Shown here piece by piece: positions 1 through 8,100 of a stretch of DNA of 8,568 nt. The translations under genes were made by a program, and so were the position numbers. The DNA is from an uncultured Coprococcus sp. GTDB lineage: Bacteria > Bacillota > Clostridia > Lachnospirales > Lachnospiraceae. The notes under the pieces are model-generated. The model saw only the letters and a list, made by a program, of their open reading frames with translations. It did no database searches and had not been told where the DNA came from. Location: positions 1 to 8,568 of the forward strand of contig USSH01000092.1 in assembly GCA_900557435.1 (NCBI GenBank), read 5' to 3'. The number at the start of each line of letters is the position of its first letter. Position 1 is the first letter of the stretch.

Positions 1-30
1 AAAGCATAAGTAGTGATATGAGACGAAAGT

Positions 31-69
31 CCCCCGTATCTGCGAAAGGCAGGTATGGGGGATTTTTTT
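31..69 (+). terminator. Intrinsic (Rho-independent) terminator of the upstream unit
   Basis: Bases 31-43 pair with 49-61 to give a 13-bp stem starting with five C-G pairs (two G-U wobbles inside), a short GAAAG loop, and then A plus seven T (63-69). This is a textbook U-tailed terminator on the + strand. The minus-strand flank is not T-rich, so it should act one way only. It ends a gene lying left of the window and insulates the ABC operon, whose promoter starts about 10 nt further on. Confidence 0.93.
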
Positions 70-79
70 GTGGAGTGAC

Positions 80-109
80 TTGAAATGAAAAAAGTATCAA
101 TGCTATTAT
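80..109 (+). promoter_or_regulatory. Sigma-A type extended -10 promoter of the ABC/LuxR operon
   Basis: A -35 box TTGAAA (80-85, five of six consensus) is separated by 18 nt from a -10 box TATTAT (104-109), which is preceded by TGC at 101-103, an extended -10 TGn. Transcription would start near 115-117, giving a leader of about 30 nt before the ATG at 147. The in-frame ATG at 108 overlaps the -10 box and would not be in the transcript, which helps choose the start of the ATPase gene. The match is by eye; no transcript data. Confidence 0.7.
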
Positions 110-131
110 GATAAAAAGTGGAAAATGTGTG

Positions 132-137
132 AAAGGA
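132..137 (+). promoter_or_regulatory. Ribosome binding site that decides the ATPase start
   Basis: AAAGGA ends 9 nt before the ATG at 147. The alternative ATG at 108 has no purine-rich site in front of it and lies inside the predicted promoter. Confidence 0.7.
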
Positions 138-146
138 TGGTGCAGG

Positions 147-848
147 ATGAGTTACGTAGAATTTCGTGATGTAAAGAAAGTATACAAGACAGGTGAGGTG
201 GAGATCAATGCTCTCCGCGATGTGAATTTCGAGATAGAAAAGGGAGAGTTCTGTGTCATAGTCGGAGCCTCCGGTGCGGGCAAGACTACTATCTTGAATA
301 TACTCGGTGGTATGGACACTCTGACAAGCGGCAGTGTGAAGCTGGAGGGAAATGAGATATCAACTCTGAATAAGAAGCAGCTCACGGCATACAGAAGGTA
401 TGATGTGGGATTCGTGTTCCAGTTCTACAATCTGGTGCAGAACCTCACAGCACTTGAGAATGTGGAGCTTGCGGCACAGATCTGTAAGGAGCCATTGGAT
501 GCTGCGACAGTTCTGAAGCAGGTGGGACTCGAGGACCGTATGGCAAACTTTCCGGCACAGCTCTCAGGTGGTGAGCAGCAGAGGGTTGCCATAGCGAGGG
601 CACTTGCAAAGAATCCAAAGCTTCTGCTCTGTGATGAGCCGACAGGCGCGCTTGACTACAACACAGGCAAGGCTGTGTTGAAGCTCCTTCAGGATACATG
701 CAGAAATACGGGAACGACAGTTATAGTCATAACGCACAACCAGGCACTCACAGCTATGGCGGACAGAGTCATCACGGTTAAGAGTGGAACTGTGGAGAAA
801 GTGGTTATGAATGATAACATCAGGAACGTTGAGGATCTGGAATGGTAG
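147..848 (+). CDS. ABC transporter ATP-binding protein, MacB/LolD-type
   Basis: Cytoplasmic ATPase subunit that should power the permease encoded next. The 233-residue length is that of a single nucleotide-binding domain. All hallmark motifs are visible: Walker [10 protein letters not shown] at 40-48, Q-loop Gln92 (VFQFYNL), signature LSGGEQ at 139-144, Walker B LLLCDEPT with Asp163 and the catalytic Glu164, D-loop GALD at 167-170, and switch His197 (ITHN). The early pattern [19 protein letters not shown] and the [12 protein letters not shown] stretch are typical of the LolD/MacB/FtsE-like branch that pairs with FtsX-type permeases. The ATG at 147 is preferred over 108 because of the promoter and ribosome site positions and because family members begin at this point. 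The stop lies 7 nt before the permease start, so translation is probably coupled. The substrate (lipid, peptide, antimicrobial or protein) cannot be told from this subunit. Confidence 0.95.
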   Translation: MSYVEFRDVKKVYKTGEVEINALRDVNFEIEKGEFCVIVGASGAGKTTILNILGGMDTLTSGSVKLEGNEISTLNKKQLTAYRRYDVGFVFQFYNLVQNLTALENVELAAQICKEPLDAATVLKQVGLEDRMANFPAQLSGGEQQRVAIARALAKNPKLLLCDEPTGALDYNTGKAVLKLLQDTCRNTGTTVIVITHNQALTAMADRVITVKSGTVEKVVMNDNIRNVEDLEW

Positions 849-851
849 GTG
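847..851 (+). promoter_or_regulatory. Ribosome binding site of the permease, overlapping the ATPase stop codon
   Basis: AGGTG overlaps the TAG stop of the ATPase gene (846-848) and lies 4 nt before the ATG at 856, fitting the AGGTG end of the AGGAGGTG consensus. The site supports 856 as the start. The in-frame ATG codons at 865 and 868 cannot be ruled out. Confidence 0.5.
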
Positions 852-855
852 GCCT

Positions 856-3414
856 ATGAAATCAATGATGAGACGCACGACATTTCGTGAGATAAAAAAT
901 ACATTTGGAAGATTTGCAGCCATCATGGCGATCATAGCTCTGGGCGTGGGTTTCTTCTCGGGGCTCAAGATGACGAAGCCGGACATGATGAATACCATAT
1001 CGAATTTCCTTGACAAGGGAAATTTCTATGATCTGCATCTTCTGTCGACTCTTGGATACACGGATGATGACGTGGATTCATTTGCCGGGGAGAAGGATGT
1101 GCTGTACGCTGAGGGCGGTTACAGTCTGGATGTCCTATACAAGAACCAGGGTGAAAATGACAGGGTGTTGAAGACTATGTCAGTTCCGGAAAACATCAAC
1201 AAACTGAGTCTTGTGGACGGACGCATGCCGGAAAAAGAAGATGAATGTGTTGTAGATGCCAAGATGGACAGTATAAAGATAGGTGATGTCATAGAGGTGG
1301 CAGATGACGATGCCGCAGATGCTAAGTCTGACGGAAAAACAGACAGTGATATCGCTGACTCGGAAAACGAAGGTGCTGGCAGCAGTACACAGGATATCCT
1401 GAAGGTGAAGAAGTTCACTGTTGTCGGAACTGTCAACTCCCCACTTTATATTAATTTTGAAAGAGGCACCACAACCCTTGGAAATGGTAAGATCGCGGGC
1501 TTTGTATATGTCAGCCCTGAAGCATTTGACAGTGAATGTTACACCGATGTATATGTGAAATTTGACAGAAAGTTTGATCTGTATGCCGATGAGTACGAAG
1601 ACTATATAGACGACAGGAAAGACGAATGGGAGTCAATATGTAAGACCAGTGTGTTAGGCAGGTATAAGGATATCCTCATGGCAAAGGGTATGACGGAGGA
1701 TATGGTGAAGGACATAACGCTGGATGATGCAGATGGTGTGAACTATTACATACTCGGCAGAGAGACGAATATCGGATATGTCTGCTTTGAGAGCGATTCA
1801 GACATAGTAAATGGAGTTGCAAAGGTTTTCCCTGTATTTTTCATATTGGTTGCCGTTCTCGTGTGTATGACTACCATGAACAGGATGGTTGAGGAGCAGC
1901 GATCTATGATAGGTATGCTGAAGGCTCTCGGCTATGGCAAGGCGGCGATCATGGGAAAATATATGATATATTCGGGAACTGCAGCTGTGGTAGGATGTGC
2001 AGGTGGATATCTTATAGGTACATATGTATTCCCGGAGGTTATCTGGTATGCATATAATATGATGTATATACATCTGCCGCTTGAGAGAACCACAGACTGG
2101 ACACTGGTTCTTGGCGTGCTGGCAGCCTCGCTTCTGTGCACTGTTGGCACAACATGGTTTTCCTGCAGATACGAGCTTTCTGAGACTGCGGCAAGCCTTA
2201 TGAGGCCTAAGGCTCCGAAACCGGGCAAGAGGGTGTTCCTTGAGCATATCCCATTTATATGGAAGAGACTGAAATTTCTGCGCAAGGTAAGTGTCAGAAA
2301 TGTATTCAGATATAAGAAACGTTTTTTCATGATGATAATAGGAATAAGCGGCTGTACTGCGCTGCTGCTCACAGGCTTTGGAATAAATGACTCCATAAGC
2401 GGATTTGCGGACAATCAGTACGGGGAGATACAGGTCGGAGATGGAGTGATAACGCTGAAAACAGCGATTGCGGGTGATGGAGAAGATGAACGATTCCGTA
2501 GTCTGAAAGACCGATTGGATGAGGATACTTCCTGCTATGATCTTGTCAGTGAATCTAGCTGGGATCTGGTGCATGATGGAGGCGTAAAGTCAGTGAACAT
2601 GGTCATCATGGAAGAACCTGAGCATGTTGACAGGTATATGAAGTTTGCGGACAAAGATGGTGAGAAGATAGAATATCCGGGCAAAGGAGAAGCTGTGATC
2701 AATACTGCGCTGGCAGAACAGTACGACCTCAAAACGGGCGATGTAATAACGGTCAGAGACAGTGAGATGAAAGAGATAAGAGTCTCCATATCAGGCATAT
2801 TCAGGAATCATGTATACAACTATGTGTATATCTCACCTGAAACATATGAGGATCAGATGGGGGAGGCACCTCAGTACAAATCGGTGTATTTCAATCTTAA
2901 GGAAGGCGCAGATTCTCATGAGATATCTGCTGACCTCATGGGTGATGCAGAGACCGCATCAGTGACTATCAACAAGGATATGAAGAACAGAATATCTAAG
3001 ATGATGGAGAGTTTGAATTATATAGTAATTGTAGTTATACTCTCGGCGGGTGCGCTTGCATTTATCGTTCTCTACAACCTGACAAATATCAATATCACAG
3101 AGCGTATCAGGGAGATTGCAACCATAAAGGTTCTGGGATTTTTCAAAAACGAGACTTCAGCTTATGTGTTCAGGGAGAACAGGGTCCTGACGACATTTGG
3201 AATCGCTGTGGGACTTGTGCTTGGAGTGTTTTTACATGCATTTGTCATAGGTCAGATCAAGGTGGATATGGTCGCATTTGATACATATATAGCACCGATG
3301 AGCTATGTGTACAGTATAGTGCTGACATTTGTGTTCAATTTTCTTGTCAACAGAGTCATGTCAGCCAAGCTTGATAAGATAAATATGGCGGAATCGCTTA
3401 AGTCGGTGGAGTAG
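856..3414 (+). CDS. ABC transporter permease with two FtsX-type modules
   Basis: Membrane subunit (852 aa) pairing with the ATPase just upstream. About eight membrane segments can be read: TM1 ~18-37, TM2 ~322-341, TM3 ~371-391, TM4 ~415-435, TM5 ~490-507, TM6 ~722-740, TM7 ~778-798 and TM8 ~815-834. This gives two copies of the FtsX/MacB layout, one helix plus a large extracytoplasmic domain (about 40-315 and 515-715) followed by three helices. Each module carries the cytoplasmic coupling motif after its second helix: EEQRSMIGMLKALGYGK (346-362) and ITERIREIATIKVLGF (747-762). Such permeases act by transmitting ATP-driven motion to the outer domains rather than by forming a channel (family knowledge). 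The first outer domain has an acidic, Ser-rich insertion (149-180), reported separately. The ATG at 811, inside the ATPase gene, is rejected because its extra residues do not resemble a permease N-terminus. Substrate unknown. Confidence 0.92.
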   Translation: MKSMMRRTTFREIKNTFGRFAAIMAIIALGVGFFSGLKMTKPDMMNTISNFLDKGNFYDLHLLSTLGYTDDDVDSFAGEKDVLYAEGGYSLDVLYKNQGENDRVLKTMSVPENINKLSLVDGRMPEKEDECVVDAKMDSIKIGDVIEVADDDAADAKSDGKTDSDIADSENEGAGSSTQDILKVKKFTVVGTVNSPLYINFERGTTTLGNGKIAGFVYVSPEAFDSECYTDVYVKFDRKFDLYADEYEDYIDDRKDEWESICKTSVLGRYKDILMAKGMTEDMVKDITLDDADGVNYYILGRETNIGYVCFESDSDIVNGVAKVFPVFFILVAVLVCMTTMNRMVEEQRSMIGMLKALGYGKAAIMGKYMIYSGTAAVVGCAGGYLIGTYVFPEVIWYAYNMMYIHLPLERTTDWTLVLGVLAASLLCTVGTTWFSCRYELSETAASLMRPKAPKPGKRVFLEHIPFIWKRLKFLRKVSVRNVFRYKKRFFMMIIGISGCTALLLTGFGINDSISGFADNQYGEIQVGDGVITLKTAIAGDGEDERFRSLKDRLDEDTSCYDLVSESSWDLVHDGGVKSVNMVIMEEPEHVDRYMKFADKDGEKIEYPGKGEAVINTALAEQYDLKTGDVITVRDSEMKEIRVSISGIFRNHVYNYVYISPETYEDQMGEAPQYKSVYFNLKEGADSHEISADLMGDAETASVTINKDMKNRISKMMESLNYIVIVVILSAGALAFIVLYNLTNINITERIREIATIKVLGFFKNETSAYVFRENRVLTTFGIAVGLVLGVFLHAFVIGQIKVDMVAFDTYIAPMSYVYSIVLTFVFNFLVNRVMSAKLDKINMAESLKSVE

Positions 3415-3434
3415 GATGAAATCGCAGAGAAATG

Positions 3435-3441
3435 AAAGGGG
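3435..3441 (+). promoter_or_regulatory. Ribosome binding site that decides the LuxR-family gene start
   Basis: AAAGGGG lies 5 nt before the ATG at 3447. The other in-frame ATG (3432) has only a weak GAG in front of it. Confidence 0.55.
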
Positions 3442-3446
3442 TAGAA

Positions 3447-4949
3447 ATGAAAAAAGGGGTTAATATAGAGTCCATAGCTGTACCTGTCCGTGCTGAGGCA
3501 ATGTTTGACAGACTGACTGCGGCGGAGCAGAACGGTAATCTGCTGGAGGTTATGGATGCTGAGTTTGGAAAGCCGCTGTCCATGCCGGCGGTCTGGACCT
3601 GCAGATCATTTTTCTATAAATTAGATGAAAAGGATTATGAGGGTAGATACCCGCTTATAAGTGTCAGGGCTCTTATAGAGTCACTGGCGGGAAATCTGGC
3701 TGAGGCAAAACGATATACGGATATGCTGACGGTGCAGCCGGAGGGGGAACCTGCAGATGATGGAATGAGGCGCAGGTTTATATTGTTATCGACAGAGCTG
3801 GTCATGCCGTATATAAGCGGAGCACAGTTCGTTCGGACAGTCCGGACCATTGAGGCAATGAAGCTTCCCCCGATACAGAGTCTGACTATATCTGCCTGCA
3901 GGCCAAGCATAATAAATGGATTCCGGGATTTCTGTATATATGGTCCGCTGATAGAGAAAAACAGGCACCGTATAACGACGTCGATAAGGGGTTTGTATGG
4001 AACCAGCGGCAAGGGAGTATATGAGACAGCTCTGGCTGAGTGGTATTACCAGAATGACAGGTGCTTTGATGCGCTTCTCCTTGTGGCAGGGACCATACCG
4101 CTGCTTGAGGCGGAGGATGATGCCAGATGTCTGTTTGTGGCCATGGCTCTTCAGATGAGGATTCTTCTTATGAACGGGCAGAGAGATGCGGCAGAACCGC
4201 TTGTGTCTAAAATACGCACAAAGATAGAGAAGATGGGCGGCGAGGAACCAATATCAAGTCTCAATGCCCTGTCATGCAGAGCATCCATGTATGACGGACG
4301 CATGGAGCGCGTAGAGAAATGGCTTGAGGATGAAGCTCCTGATGAAAATGAAGAGATATATATGATGAACATATATGCCTACCTCACGAAGATAAGATGT
4401 TATATAGTCACGGGTAAAAGTATGTTGGCGGTGGTTCTGGTCAAGAGGCTGCTGCACATATTACAAGGCGGACGCAGGTATATGGATTCTTGTGAGTGCT
4501 ATATGCTGTCTGCGCTGATATGTTACCGCGAGGGCAGAAAAGAACAGTTTATAGAGGAGTTCGACACTGCGGTAAAGATCGCAAGACACAGAAAACTGTA
4601 CAGGATACTGGGAGATGAGGGCAATTGTATGGTATCTATGATGCGGGAGTATCAGGCTGAGAAGGGACATGATGAATTTACCGACAGAGTTGTGGAGATC
4701 GCAGAGAATGTAGGACATCTGTTCCCGGATTATCTCAAGGCTCCGCATGAGTATTTTGATGAGCTTACAGCGAGCGAGAAATCAGTTTTGTCACTGATAG
4801 CAACAGGAAGGACAAATGATGAGATCGCTGATATGCTTGGGAGAAATATTGGTACGGTCAAGTTCCACAGTGCCATGATATACAAAAAGCTCGGCGTCAG
4901 GAACAGACAGCAGGCGGTGAACAGAGCCAGAGAGCTTGGAATACTATAA
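3447..4949 (+). CDS. LuxR-family transcriptional regulator, MalT-like without the NTPase domain
   Basis: A 500-residue DNA-binding regulator. The C-terminal ~65 residues are a clear LuxR/GerE helix-turn-helix: LTASEKSVLSLIATGRTNDE (440-459), then IADMLGRNIGTVKFHSAMIY (460-479) and KKLGVRNRQQAV (480-491), including the usual Glu444, Gly454, Val471, His474, Lys481, Leu482 and Ala490. The region ahead is all-helical with TPR-like repeats, and the stretch around 270-400 (for example WLEDEAPDENEEIYMMNIYA, YLTKIRCYI) matches the sensor part of MalT-like activators. The MalT-class Walker A P-loop and STAND ATPase (proteins near 900 aa) are absent, as is any receiver domain, so control is presumably by ligand or protein binding to the helical region. 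It starts 32 nt after the permease and ends before a terminator, so it is the last gene of the ABC operon. The start at 3447 is chosen over 3432 from the ribosome site. Its target is not shown by the sequence; the palindrome at 5053-5072 is a candidate. Confidence 0.88.
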   Translation: MKKGVNIESIAVPVRAEAMFDRLTAAEQNGNLLEVMDAEFGKPLSMPAVWTCRSFFYKLDEKDYEGRYPLISVRALIESLAGNLAEAKRYTDMLTVQPEGEPADDGMRRRFILLSTELVMPYISGAQFVRTVRTIEAMKLPPIQSLTISACRPSIINGFRDFCIYGPLIEKNRHRITTSIRGLYGTSGKGVYETALAEWYYQNDRCFDALLLVAGTIPLLEAEDDARCLFVAMALQMRILLMNGQRDAAEPLVSKIRTKIEKMGGEEPISSLNALSCRASMYDGRMERVEKWLEDEAPDENEEIYMMNIYAYLTKIRCYIVTGKSMLAVVLVKRLLHILQGGRRYMDSCECYMLSALICYREGRKEQFIEEFDTAVKIARHRKLYRILGDEGNCMVSMMREYQAEKGHDEFTDRVVEIAENVGHLFPDYLKAPHEYFDELTASEKSVLSLIATGRTNDEIADMLGRNIGTVKFHSAMIYKKLGVRNRQQAVNRARELGIL

Positions 4950-4961
4950 AAATAAGTTGTG

Positions 4962-5004
4962 AATACCGGACAGATCGTTGGATGTGATCTGCCCGGTATT
5001 TTTT
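4962..5004 (+). terminator. Intrinsic terminator of the ABC/LuxR operon
   Basis: Bases 4962-4976 pair with 4986-5000 in a 15-position stem with one A-C mismatch (4970/4992), a 9-nt loop and six T (4999-5004). It begins 12 nt after the TAA of the LuxR-family gene. It separates that operon from the exported-protein gene, which therefore needs its own promoter. Confidence 0.9.
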
Positions 5005-5052
5005 GCGGTTTGATGCAAAGTTTGGGTGTGGGTTTGTGAAAAATGTGGTTTT

Positions 5053-5072
5053 CAGCTAACTTAAGTGGGCTG
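5053..5072. promoter_or_regulatory. Candidate operator: 20-bp imperfect palindrome
   Basis: The half sites CAGC-ta-ACTT and AAGT-gg-GCTG are inverted copies, with 16 of 20 positions obeying dyad symmetry around a perfect 8-bp core (5059-5066). The element overlaps the first two bases of the predicted -35 box (5071-5076), and its centre is about 43 nt before the predicted transcription start. The length and position resemble sites for dimeric LuxR-type activators. A LuxR-family gene ends just upstream, but binding by that protein is inference only. Confidence 0.4.
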
Positions 5073-5099
5073 GACTGGGGAAAGCACACAATTTATACT
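5071..5099 (+). promoter_or_regulatory. Probable promoter of the exported-protein gene
   Basis: A good -10 box TATACT (5094-5099) sits 17 nt after a weak -35 box TGGACT (5071-5076, four of six). Start of transcription would be near 5106, leaving a leader of about 49 nt. A weak -35 touched by a palindrome fits an activator-dependent promoter. Between the terminator and this point (5005-5052) there is only G/T-rich sequence with no feature I can support. Confidence 0.5.
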
Positions 5100-5154
5100 T
5101 TTATATGACATAAAAATATGCTGTATAAAGCGAAAAAAGGGAAAGGAGAAATTA

Positions 5155-8100
5155 ATGAGAAAAGGACGTTTTTTGAAGGTGATCTACGCGATGATCATGT
5201 GTGTCCTGATCATGACTGTGTCTGCGGTCGTGACGACGCTGCATGTGCCACAGGTAAATGCGGCGGAGGAAGTATACTGGAGCGAGATCGCCGTGTCTGG
5301 AGCTGACACCGAAGGGGAGGCGAAAAATCAGCTCACAAGGAATGGCTTTACGGTCTGCAACTATGACATGAACAAGGATGCAGGCGGTAAGTATATCTAT
5401 ATTGGTTACAAAACCACGACGGATTATATGGAGGCGATCAAATCGGTTGCAGCCATAAATTCATCAACTGTGCCAGCGGGATATACCGGGGCTACAGTGG
5501 TCAGCGGCAATGGTGATCTGAATCAGAACAGCAGGGGAGATTATATATATCTGGTATACACAACTGATGAGAATAATGAAAGAACAGCAGTGAGTGGATG
5601 CCAGCTCGGACCATCAGTGCCGCAGTCTGGCTGCGTAAAGAATCTTAACAGTGGTGCTGCGCAGGATTTCAACAGCGGAGCCGGCGGAGAATATATCTAT
5701 ATGTATCTCCAGATGACGGTGCACACACATACATGGAAGAAGGCTGGGGTAATAAGCCGACCGACATGTACAGTGGGCGGGATCAACCTTGAAGAGTGTG
5801 ATACCTGCTCTGGAACCAGGAAGACTGCCACAGAGGCAACGGGACATACTTGGGACAAGGGAGTTGTGACAAAGCAGCCTACTGAGACTGCCAAGGGAAT
5901 AATCAAGTATACGTGTACAGTGTGTAATGCGAAGAGAACGTCAAGCATAGACAGCACAGGAAATGTGGGGGATGAGGCGGCAGAACCCGACAGACCGGCT
6001 CAGACATATGAGAGCGATATGTATAAGGAGCTTGGATTTGCACTGAAAAAGAGTGATACAGATGCAGTGTCGGGCAATCCGTATACAAGCGGTGTTGGAG
6101 CAGCGGCAAATTTGAATAAGATATCGGAGCTGGTTATAACAGGTAAGGCAGATTCTAGCAGCAAGACCTGGTATGACTTCTATAACAAGGATCTTCAGGA
6201 TAATGCGAGCGGTACAGGAATGAATATGGGATGGTACGATGGAAACAAGGTCGGAAGTACCGGAGGTTATGGTGACCACTCACTCATGGGAGGAGCGAAA
6301 AACCAGAAGGAGAGCTGGTCATATGGTGTCAGCTCATCGGAAGACTGTTATGCGAGCTCAAGAATGGCGGCGCTGGATCTCGATGGAGATGGTTACGAGG
6401 ATACCATAGCAGAGATCGGAGTACACTGGAATGGCGGCACTGCAGAGCTGCATTTTCTCAATGCCAGAACAGGAAAGAAGTATTCATACAGAGAGTCGTA
6501 TTCTCTCGGTTATGACAAGCTGAATGTAAAGGAGATCGGTGCATATGCCGTTCTTGTGTCAGGCGACTTTGATGGTGACGGCTGTGATGAGGTTGCAGTG
6601 TATAAGCCGTCCAGGGAATATGTTGTGACGGATGGTTCATATGGATACAACAAATCCGTGGTCCAGGTGTACAAGCCATCACTTGACGGAGACGATATCT
6701 CAGTCGAGGTGATAGCGAGCGATGTGATAGATAAGGGCTGCAGGACGGATGGCTCAAAGTCAACGCCGGTCATAATGGACCTTGAGGCGGCGGATATGGA
6801 CGGAGATGGAAAGGCAGAGCTCCTTGCGGCATCATCCTTCCCAAATACAGGGGACAGAAAAACACTGAATAACGATGGTTCATACTTTGGTATTTTTAGT
6901 GTAGCCGATGGCAATTTCAATGAGCTTTATTCAAGACGTCTTGCATTCAAGAATGACGAGTACGGAATAAAGAACAGCGCGACCTACAACAAATCGACCA
7001 TGCAGGCCATGAACTTCTGTGGAATAACCGTGGGAGATATGGACAATGACGGCTACAAGGAGATCGTGGTAGGCGGATATGCGGTTGACGGTTCAGATGG
7101 CTATTCGATCAGAGGCATTATAAATGTCGTGATGTTCGGTTACAGAGATGGCGTTTATAAGGCTCTGTACGGTGGCATTCCATACAACCTTGCACCTCTC
7201 GGTTATATAGCAGACCATTCATATTATGACGATTACCTTCAGGAGCCGGTGGCGATCAAGGCATTTGCAGGAAGAGGTTCATCATTTGGCGATGTGTTGT
7301 ATCTGGAGGGAAGAACTTACACATTTGACTCAGCGGGCGTATCACAGCCTAGCCTCAACACATATTTCAACGGTGGAAATGGCGGTTCATACGAGATCAC
7401 ACCGAAGACCAGCAGTGTGACCAAGCTGGCATCACAGTACGCATGGAATGATGACAATGGTTACACAGATATCAGGATCGGCGGTACAGAGATGACAAAT
7501 GTCTGGATATCAGAGGTCGTAGCGGGCAACTTCAACGGCAACTCAGCCGGACAGGAGCAGGTTGTCGCAGTTATCTGTATGAAGAGAGAGTCGGGAAATG
7601 GTTACTGGTATGATCTGTCCGCGCTTTCCAGACTGAATGTTGGAAATGGCAGCGGCTCGTATACCAAGCTTTATGAGCGAAATATAGTGGACAATTCAGG
7701 TATGTGGAATGGCTATGTATCACTTTGTCCAGTGGATTATGATGATGATGGAATGATCGTAAGATATGATGGAAGCGACAGGTATTACAGTGATCCAAAT
7801 GTGGTTGCAGTCCTTCAGGCAGCGCCATATTTTTCAGATCTTGCAACGGTGGATGAGAATTATTCCACAAACGGAAGCACAACATACGGATTGTCACATG
7901 AGAGTGGAAGTTCGGACTCAGCGGGCGTAAGCGTGTCGGCTGGAGTCATAACCGGATATGAAAATGACTGCAGCGTTCTTGGAATCACAGATGCAGCGGG
8001 AATAGATATAGAGCTCTCCGCGACTGTGAATGCAGGATATGAGGAGGAAATCGGTAATGCCAGGGAGGCCGCAATACAGTATTCGGGAGATGCGGAGAAC

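Noticed and set aside
1..13. Possible tail of an upstream gene ending AAG CAT AAG TAG (stop at 11-13), or alternatively TAA at 7-9
   Set aside because: A gene probably does end near here because the terminator follows at 31, but a handful of codons cannot fix the frame or product.
811..855. Earlier ATG for the permease, within the ATPase gene
   Set aside because: It would add 15 residues unlike a permease N-terminus; AGGTG at 847-851 points to the ATG at 856.
1798..2574. 258-codon open frame on the minus strand
   Set aside because: It lies wholly opposite the permease gene, whose frame is strongly supported, and its translation is Cys/His/Ser-rich with no recognisable domain, typical of an antisense shadow.
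3416..3463. 15-residue basic mini-ORF (MKSQRNERGRNEKRG) between the permease and the LuxR-family gene
   Set aside because: It overlaps the start of the regulator gene and its composition just reflects the purine-rich ribosome site region. No support beyond an ATG and a stop.
5005..5052. G/T-rich stretch with GTTTG repeats after the operon terminator
   Set aside because: No stable stem, reading frame or known site could be made out; the short repeats are too imperfect to call.
5118..5306. 62-codon + strand frame just before and across the start of the exported-protein gene
   Set aside because: It overlaps the signal peptide region in another frame, has no ribosome site, and uses the AGGAG that belongs to the ATG at 5155.
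6458..6920. Overlapping minus-strand frames of 101 and 136 codons
   Set aside because: Both are opposite the propeller region; the low-complexity Ser/Pro/His translations come from the repeated Asp-Gly codons on the other strand.
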